Below, piece after piece: positions 57,500-64,000 of a stretch of 64,000 bases of DNA (its first letter is position 1; every line of letters starts with the position of its first letter). The position numbers and the translations under genes are program-made. A model generated the notes under the pieces. The model saw nothing but the letters and a program-made list of their open reading frames with translations. It did no database searches and was not told where the DNA came from. Origin of the DNA: Ceratotherium simum simum (lineage: Eukaryota; Chordata; Mammalia; Perissodactyla; Rhinocerotidae); assembly GCF_000283155.1 (NCBI RefSeq), contig NW_004454207.1:14782383-14846382 (forward strand), in the 5' to 3' direction.

Positions 57500-57902
57500 A
57501 TTTTATTATTTCTTTATTGAGGTAACATTGGTTTATAACATTATATAAATTGCACATGTACATCATATTTCAACTCCTGTATAGATTACATCGTGATCAC
57601 CACCAAAAGTCCAGTTTCCATCCGTCACCATACAAATGGCCCCCTTTACCCTTTTCACCCGCCAGCCTTCCCCCTTCCCCTCTGGTAATCACCAATCTGA
57701 TCTCTGTATCTATGTGTCTGTTATTGCTTTTTGTTTTTTTTTAATCTTCCACATATGAGTGAAATCATATGGTATTTGTCTTTCTCCATCTGACCTATTT
57801 CACTTAGCATAATATCCTTAAGGTCCATCCATGTTGTTGCTAATGGTAAAATTTCACCTTTCTTACAGCTGAGTAGTATTCCATTTTATATAAATATATA
57901 AG

Positions 57903-58731
57903 CTACATCTTCTTTATCCATTCATCTGTTGATGGGCACTTAGGTTGTTTCCAAGTCTCGGCTATTGCAAATAATGCTGCAATGAACACAGGGGTGAACA
58001 TATCTTTTGGAATTAGTGTTTTCATGTTCTTTGGATAAATAGCCAGCAGTGGAATAGCTGAATGATATGGTAGTTCTATTTTTAATTTTTGGAGGAATCT
58101 CCATACTGTTTTCCACAGCAGCTGCACCAATTTACATTCTCATCAGCAGCGTAAGAGAGTTCCCTTTTCTCCACATCCTCTCCAACATTTGTTATTTCTT
58201 GTCTTTTTAATAAAAGCCCTCTGACAGGCATGAGGTGATATCTCATTGTGGTTTTGATTTGCATTTCCCTAATAATTAGTAATATTGAACATATTTTCAT
58301 GTGCCTGTTGGCCATCTGTATGTCTTCCTTAGAAAAATGTCTGTTCAGATCCTCCACCCATTTTTTAATCAGGTTGTTTTGTTGTTGTTGAGTTGTATGA
58401 GTCCTTTATACATTTTGGATATTAACCCCTTATCGGATATATGATTTGCAAATATCTTCTCCCAATTGGTGGGTTGTCTTTTCATTTTGTTGATGGATTC
58501 CTTTGCCGCATAGAAGCTTTTTAGTATGATGTAGTCCCATTTGTTTATTTTTTCTTTTGTTTCCCTTGCCTGAGGAGACGTATTCAAAAAGACACTGCTA
58601 AGACCAATGTCAAAGAGTGTACTGCCTATATTTTCTTCTAAGAGTTTTATGGTTTCAGGTCTTACATTCAAGTCTTCGATCTGTTTTGAGTTAATTTTTG
58701 TGTATGTTGTAAGATAGTGATGGAGTTTCAT
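57903..58731 (-). pseudogene. L1 ORF2p C-terminal remnant (three frames)
   Basis: Minus-strand frames 58731-58369, 58357-58082 and 58130-57903 carry consecutive pieces of ORF2: '[16 protein letters not shown]', '[19 protein letters not shown]', '[19 protein letters not shown]', '[20 protein letters not shown]'. Frameshifts and stops separate them. Endonuclease and the RT catalytic core are not present. Confidence 0.88.
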
Positions 58732-59335
58732 TCTTTTGCATTTGGTTGTCCTGTTTTTCCAACACCACTTATTGAAAAGACTTTCTTTTCTCCATTGTGT
58801 GTTCTTGGCTCCTTCATCAAAAATTAGCTGCCTATAAATGTGTGTTTATTTCTGGGCTTTCAATTCTGTTCCATTGATCTGTGTGTCTGTTTTTCTACCA
58901 GTATCATGCTGTTTTGATTACTATAGCTTGTTAGTATACTTTGAAATCAGGGAGTGTGATGCCTCCAGTTTAGTTCTTTTTTTCAGAATTTCTTTGGCTA
59001 CTTGGGGTCTTTTGTTGTTCCATATAAATTCACGATTGTTGGTTCTATTTTCATTAAAAATGTTGTTGGGGTTTTGATAGGGATTACATTGAATCTGTAG
59101 ATTGCTTTAGGTAATATGGACATTTTAACTATGTTAATTCTTCCAATCTATGAGCAAGGAATATTTTTTCATTTCTTTGTGTCTTCTTTGATTTCTTTCA
59201 AAAATGTCTTATAGCCTTCAGAGTACAGGTCTTTCACGTCCTTGGTTAAATTTATTCCTAAGCAATTTATTCTTTTTGTTGCAATTATAAATGGAATTAT
59301 ATTCTTGATTTCTCTTTCTGCTAGTTCATTAGTGT

Positions 59336-59914
59336 TCATTGTTAGTGATCACCTGGGTGGCAAGCTCCACTGCCGTGGTGGGGGGAGGAGGATCCTGGGG
59401 GAGCTTGTAGGGCACCATCTCAGCTGTTGTTTGTTACCTTGTGGCTGCAGGCACTACTGCAGTTGGGATGTAGGAGTCCTGGGCGTACCTCCACTGTTGC
59501 TACCCGGCTCCGAGCCAAGGCTGGGAGTCTGGGATCATGGGGCACAGCCTCCACTGCTGCTCCACTTTCCATGGCTGCAGGTGACCCCTCAGTTGGCTGG
59601 CTGGCTTTCTAGTTGGAGTTGCATGTGCACCTCTGCTACTGCCCACTGAGTTCTCTGGGGCTGGGGGAGGCTGGCTAAGCCACCACAGCCAGGGATCCAG
59701 GGTCCTAGGCTCTGCCTCTGCTGTTCCCCTGTTTAGCCTCCTCTATGCACTTCAATCCACCGAACTTCTTATGTATTGATGTGTGGATCTCTCCAGTGTC
59801 CTGGTGTATTGGGCAATGTAGCCTTTGTTGGGTTATGGATGTTTTTACTCACTGAAGATTGAAGAAGAGAAACAAAGGGATCCTCTCATGCTGCCATAAT
59901 TATGATATCTCTCC
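59336..59914 (-). promoter_or_regulatory. L1 5'UTR (promoter region) remnant
   Basis: This is the most GC-rich non-SINE segment in the window. It reads on the minus strand from a first base near 59914 toward the ORF2 junction at 59335. In live L1s this region is a Pol II internal promoter. The 135- and 61-codon plus frames here (59242-59649, 59427-59612) are antisense artefacts of GC richness. Identification as equine-type 5'UTR rests on position at the 5' TSD and composition. Confidence 0.7.
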
Positions 59915-60016
59915 AATAGTATGCTTTTAAGTTTCATACATATTGTTGTATATATCAGTTCATTACATTTTATTGTTCAATGGGATTCTATTGAATGGAA
60001 GTACCAAAATGGTTTT
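59915..60016 (-). mobile_element. Older L1M antisense, segment 2
   Basis: 'agtatgcttttaagtttcata', 'gttcattacattttattg..', 'gggattctattgaatgg' continue the L1M interrupted at 57499. Confidence 0.7.
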
Positions 60017-60267
60017 GTGTGTGTGTGTGTGTGTGTGAGGAAGATTAGCCCTGAGCTAACAGATGTTGCCAATCCTCCTCTTTTTGCTGAGGAAGATTGG
60101 CCCTGGGCGAACATCTGTGCCATCTTCCTCTACTTTATATGGGACGTTGCCACAGCACGGCTTGATAAGCAGTGCATTGGTCTGCGCCTGGGATCCAAAT
60201 CTGTGAACCCCAGGCCACCAAAGCGGAGTGCGTGAACTTAACCGCTATGCCACTGGGCTGGCCCCAA
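60017..60267 (-). mobile_element. ERE SINE, antisense, in L1M
   Basis: A (GT)n run, tail units 'gaggaagattagccctgagc' and 'gaggaagattggccctgggc', then the complement of body and head ('cactgggctggcccc'). TSD taccaaaatggtttt (60002-60016) and taccaaaatattttt (60268-60282), 13 of 15. Confidence 0.93.
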
Positions 60268-60590
60268 TACCAAAATATTTTTAAACACTTCTTGACTGTT
60301 GTGAATAAAGCTGCCATGAACACTCAAGTACAAGTCTTTAGGTAGACATATTTTCATTTCTCTTAGGTAAATACTTAGGAGTGGGATTGCTGAGTCATTG
60401 TTATATCTATATTTAAGTTTATATGAAACTGTCGAACTGATTTCTAAAGTACCATTTTGCATTCCCATCAGCAAAGTATGAAAGGTCCAGTTGCTGAGCA
60501 TCTTCACCAAAATTTGCTATTATCGATTTTTACATTTCAGTCATGTTAATGTATGTGTAATGATATAAAATTGTGTTTTAAACTTGCTTT
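60268..60590 (-). mobile_element. Older L1M antisense, segment 3
   Basis: 'tgttgtgaataaagctgccatgaac', 'aggagtgggattgctgagtc', 'accattttgcattcccatcagc' continue the L1M into ORF2 C-terminal complement. A 90-codon frame on the minus strand translates it. Confidence 0.8.
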
Positions 60591-61284
60591 TTTCTGATGC
60601 AGGGAATCCTTCAATTTGAAATGAAAAGAGGCTAACCAGCAGCACAAAACTATATGAAAATATAAAATTCCCTCATAAAGGTAAATATATAGACAATTAT
60701 AGAATCCTGTAGTATTGTAACGTAAGTGTGTAAATCATTTAAAAATTTGGTATAGAAATTTTGAAAACAAAAGCAAAAAAGTGACTATAAATCTGTGTTA
60801 ATGAATATGTGATATAAAAGAGGTAATTCGTGTCATCAATAACATAAACTGGGAGGGGAGTACAGAGATGTAAAGGAGTGGAGTTTTTATGTGATTGAAG
60901 TTGTTATCTCTTTAAAATATATTGTTAGAACTTTAAAGTGTTTTATGTAATTGCAATGGTAACCAAGAAGAAAATACCTTTAGAATATACACAAAGAGAA
61001 ATGAGAAGGGAATCAAAACTTATCACTACAAAAAAACCAATGAAACACAAAAGAAGGCAGCAAGACATGAAAGGAGGGACAAAAAAGCTATAAGGCAGAT
61101 AGAAAATAATTAACAAAATGGAATTAGTAAATTCTTCCCAATCAGTAATCATTTTAAATGTAATTGGGTTAAACTCTCTAATTAAAAGACATAGATTAGC
61201 TGATTGGATTAAGAAAAACAAGATTCAACTATATGCTGTCTACAGAAGACTCACTTTAAATCTAAGGACATACATAGGCTGAAA

Positions 61285-61692
61285 GTGAAAGGAGAGAAAA
61301 AGGTATTTCATGCGAAGGGGAAACTAAAGCAAACAGGGGTGGCCATAATTACACCCGACAAAAGAGACTTTGTGTCAAAAACTGTCACAAGAGATGAAGA
61401 AGGACATTATATAATGATAAAAGGGTCAATTCACCAGGAAGATATAACATTTATAAATAGATATGCACCTAAGAGTAGAGATCCCAAATATATGAAGCAA
61501 ACATTCACAGAACTGAAGGGAGAAATAGACAGCAACACAATAATAGTAGGAGAATTCCATACCCCACTTTCAGTAATGTACAGAACAACCATACAGAAAA
61601 TCAATAAGGTAACAGAGGACTTGAACACCACCTTACACCAATTGGACCTAACAAACATGTACAGAATACTCCACCTAACCACAGCAGAATGA
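61285..61692 (+). pseudogene. L1 ORF2p endonuclease-domain remnant
   Basis: A 135-codon frame encodes an L1 APE-type endonuclease segment ('KVFHAKGKLKQTGVAIITPD', 'HYIMIKGSIHQEDITFINRY', 'IIVGEFHTPLS'). The catalytic block, normally GDFNTPLS, reads GEFHTPLS, so the Asp and Asn are changed. The frame ends at a stop shortly after. This enzyme would nick T-rich target DNA in a live L1; this copy is dead. Confidence 0.88.
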
Positions 61693-62802
61693 ACCTTCTT
61701 AGCAAGTACACATGGAAAATTTTCCAAGATAGACCACATGTTAGCCACAAAATAAGTCTTAACAAATTTAAGAAGATTGTAATCATACAAAGTATATTCT
61801 CTGACCAAAATGCAATGAAACTAGAAATCAATAGCAGAAGGAAAACAGGAAATTCTGAAAATATATTGAAATTAAACAATTCATTTTTAAACAACCAATT
61901 GGTCAAAGAAGAAATCACAAAGGAATTTAGAAAATATCTTGAGACAAATGAAAACAAAAACAAAACAAAACAAAATTTATGGGATGCAGCAAAAGCAATC
62001 CTGTGAGGGAAGTTCATAGCTGTAAATGCTTACAAAAAAAAAAAAAAAAAAGGAAGAAAGATCTCCAACCAAAAACCTAACTTACACTTCAAGGAACTGG
62101 AAAAAGATGAACAAACTAAATCCAAAGTTAGCAGAAGGAAGGAAATAATACAGGTCAGAGCAGAGATAAACAAAATAGAGAACAAAAAACAATAGAAAAA
62201 CTAAATAAAGCCAAGAGTTCTTTCTTTAAAGATCAACAAAATTGAGTACCTTTAGATAGAATAACAAATTAAAAAAGAGAAAAACAACTAAAATTAGAAA
62301 ATAAAGAGGGGAAACTACAATTGATAGCACAGAAATACAAAGAATTATGAGAATAGTATGAACAATTATATGCCAAAAAATTGGATAACCTATAAGAAAT
62401 GGACAAATTCCTAGAAACATACAACCTACCACGACTGAATCACAAAAAAATTAAAAGTCTAAAGAGATTTATAACTACTAAGGAGATTGAATCAGTAATC
62501 AGAACACTCAACAAAGAAAAGCCTAGGACAATACGGCTTCACTGAAGAATTCTACCAAACATTTAAGGAAGAATTAACACCAATCCTCCTCAAACTCTTC
62601 CAAAAAGTTGAGGAGAGAATACTCCCAAACTCATTCTACAAGGTTAGCATTACCCTGATACCAAAACCGGACAAAAACACAATAAGAAAGGAAAACTACA
62701 GACCAATATGCCTGATGAATACTGATGCAAAAATTCTCAAAAAACTCAAACCTAGTGAACCAAATTCGCTAGCACATTACAAGAATCATACACTATGGTC
62801 AA

Positions 62803-63235
62803 GTGGGATTTATACCTGAGATGCAGGGATGGCTCAAAATACACAACTCAGTCAATGTAATACATCATATTAACAGAATGAAGGACAAAAAATACATTAT
62901 CATCTCAACTGATGCAGAAAAAGCATTTGACAAAATTCAACACCCTTTCATGATAAACACTCTCAACGAAGTAGAAATAGAAGGAAACTATCTCAACATA
63001 ATAAAAACCATATATGAAAATCTCACAGCTAACGTCATACTCAATAGTGAAAGATTGAAAGCTTTTCATCTAGATCAGGGAAAAGGCAAGGGTAGCCACT
63101 CTCACCACATCTAGTCAACACAGTACTTGATGTCCTAGCCAGAGCAATTAGACAGGAAAAAGAAATAAAGAGTATCCAACTTGAAAAAGAAGAAGTAAAA
63201 TTTTCTCTGCAGATGACATGATCTTATACCTAGAA
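62803..63235 (+). pseudogene. L1 ORF2p RT-domain remnant
   Basis: The frame 62803-63114 keeps RT motif A (STDAEKAFDKIQHPFM) with both aspartates, but a frameshift follows at about 63075-63110. The motif C region near 63200-63225 has lost bases just before the Ala-Asp-Asp codons ('ttttctctgcagatgacatg'). Non-functional. Confidence 0.85.
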
Positions 63236-63621
63236 TGCCGCAAAGATTACACCAAAAAAGCTATTAAAACCGATACACAATTTCAGCAAAGTTTCAGGAT
63301 ACAAAATCAACACAAAAAAATCAGTTGCATTTCTATACCCTAACTATGAACAATCTGAAAAAGAAATTAAGAAAACAATTCCATTTACAATAGCATCAAA
63401 AAGAATAAAATTCTTAGGAATAAACTTAACCAAGGTGGCAAAAGATTTGTATACCGAAAACTACAGACCTTTGCTAAAAGAAATCAAACAACATACAAAT
63501 AAATGAGAAGATATCCCATATTCATCAGTTACAAGACTTAATATTGTTAAAATACATATTAAACATATTAACAAAAGCAATCTATAGCTTCAATGCAATC
63601 TGTATCAAAATGCCAATGGCA

Positions 63622-63863
63622 GGGCCAGCCAAGTGGCTCAAGTGGTTAAGTGCACGTGCTCCGCTGCAGCGACCCGGGGTTCGCCTGTTCGGATCCTGGG
63701 TGCGCACCGACACACTGCTTGTCGAGCCATGCTGTGGCGGCATCCCATATAAAGTGGAGGAGGATGGGCATGGATGTTAGCTCAGAGCCAAGCTTCCTCA
63801 GAAAAAAGAGGAGGATTTGTATCAGATGTTAGCTCAGGGCTGATCTTCCTCAAAAAAAAAAAA
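63622..63863 (+). mobile_element. ERE SINE in L1 ORF2
   Basis: Head 'gggccagccaagtggctcaag', B-box-like 'gttcggatcc', 'ccatgctgtggcggcatccca', two tail units and an A15 tail. Perfect 15-bp TSD aaaatgccaatggca at 63607-63621 and 63864-63878. The 78- and 60-codon frames across it are not genes. Confidence 0.96.
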
Positions 63864-64000
63864 AAAATGCCAATGGCATTTTTTGCAGAAATAGTAAAAA
63901 AATCCTAAAATTCATATGGACTCTCAAGGGTCTCTGAATAGTCAAAACAGTCTTGAGAAAGAAAAACAAAGTTGGAGGCTTCACACTTCCTGATTTCTAA

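Larger units (their letters stand above)
57500..59914 (-). mobile_element. Internally deleted L1 with both 5'UTR and 3' end
   Basis: An antisense L1 of about 2.4 kb has a normal 3' end (57500) and ORF2 C-terminal half, then jumps at about 59335 directly into GC-rich 5'UTR that runs to about 59914. ORF1, endonuclease and most of RT are missing. TSD aacagtatcctttt (57486-57499) and aatagtatgctttt (59915-59928) match at 12 of 14 and lie in the older L1M. The TSD beside the true 5' end shows a single insertion rather than two fragments. Confidence 0.88.
60930..64000 (+). mobile_element. L1M, sense, ORF2 endonuclease to RT; runs off window
   Basis: From about 60930 the sequence follows L1 from just upstream of ORF2 ('aattaaaagacatagattagctgattgg', 'ctatatgctgtctacag') through the endonuclease, linker ('agaggagagaatactcccaaac'), RT and beyond. 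It is interrupted by an ERE at 63622-63863 and reaches the right edge unfinished. Numerous indels and stops; start is approximate. Confidence 0.85.

Noticed and set aside
59242..59649. A 135-codon plus-strand frame in GC-rich sequence, superficially like a coding exon
   Set aside because: The block lies at the 5' end of an antisense L1, inside its TSD, and is best explained as L1 5'UTR read backwards. Low-complexity residues (LLL, CCGG-derived) and no domain.

Overview
The window looks like AT-rich intergenic or deep-intronic DNA from a placental mammal of the order Perissodactyla, most likely an equid. The key evidence is nine ERE-type tRNA-derived SINEs (a 'ggccggcccYgtggctta' head, a 'ggttcggatcc' B-box and a 'gttagctcaggg..atcttcctca' tail) plus an L1 lineage whose 3' end and GC-rich 5'UTR resemble equine L1. 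Older pan-mammalian repeats (MIR, L2, MLT1, MER5/MER3-like hAT, Tigger, L1M) complete the background. Species cannot be fixed from sequence reading alone.

I found no protein-coding host gene, no exon I can defend, no tRNA, rRNA or ncRNA gene, and no CpG island outside transposons. Nearly every longer open frame lies inside an L1 ORF2 remnant, an LTR, a SINE or a microsatellite. The value of the window is its archaeology: many insertions still carry readable target-site duplications (TSDs), so order and mechanism can be reconstructed.

Layout: 1-4.1 kb has mostly unassigned DNA, an antisense LTR-like block (1.6-2.3 kb), a 1.4-kb hAT-like DNA transposon (2.4-3.85 kb) and a MIR. 4.2-9.8 kb is a cluster of five solo-LTR-like elements from three families: two of one family in inverted orientation, two of a second family in inverted orientation (one splitting an L2), and a third family between them; three have clean 4-bp TSDs. 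10.7-13.6 kb has a long L2 and a MIR split by an L1 3' end. 14.7-19.8 kb has an MLT1 LTR and two head-to-head L1s, one invaded by a younger L1 3' end. 21.2-28 kb has an ERE, a reverse L1 with a GT microsatellite, a MIR, an L2 and an older L1. 30.6-35.4 kb has two ancient L1s, one split by an MLT1. 36.7-42.6 kb has MIRs, hAT MITEs and two EREs. 43-50 kb has L1M and MIR fragments, a twin-primed L1 inversion with a perfect 15-bp TSD, and two EREs. 52-57 kb has an L1M tail, an ERE, a second copy of the hAT-like family, a Tigger-type element, an L2 and the most CpG-rich ERE. 57.2-60.6 kb is an old L1 interrupted by an internally deleted L1 that keeps its 5'UTR and by an ERE. 60.9-64 kb is an L1 ORF2 remnant broken by an ERE and running off the window.

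No new biological system is evident. The most informative items are the twin-primed L1, the internally deleted L1 with both termini, the LTR cluster, two hAT elements apparently sharing one 8-bp target, and a repeat-free patch at about 51.1-51.56 kb that may be conserved non-coding sequence. Family names come from recognition of consensus features, not from a database search.
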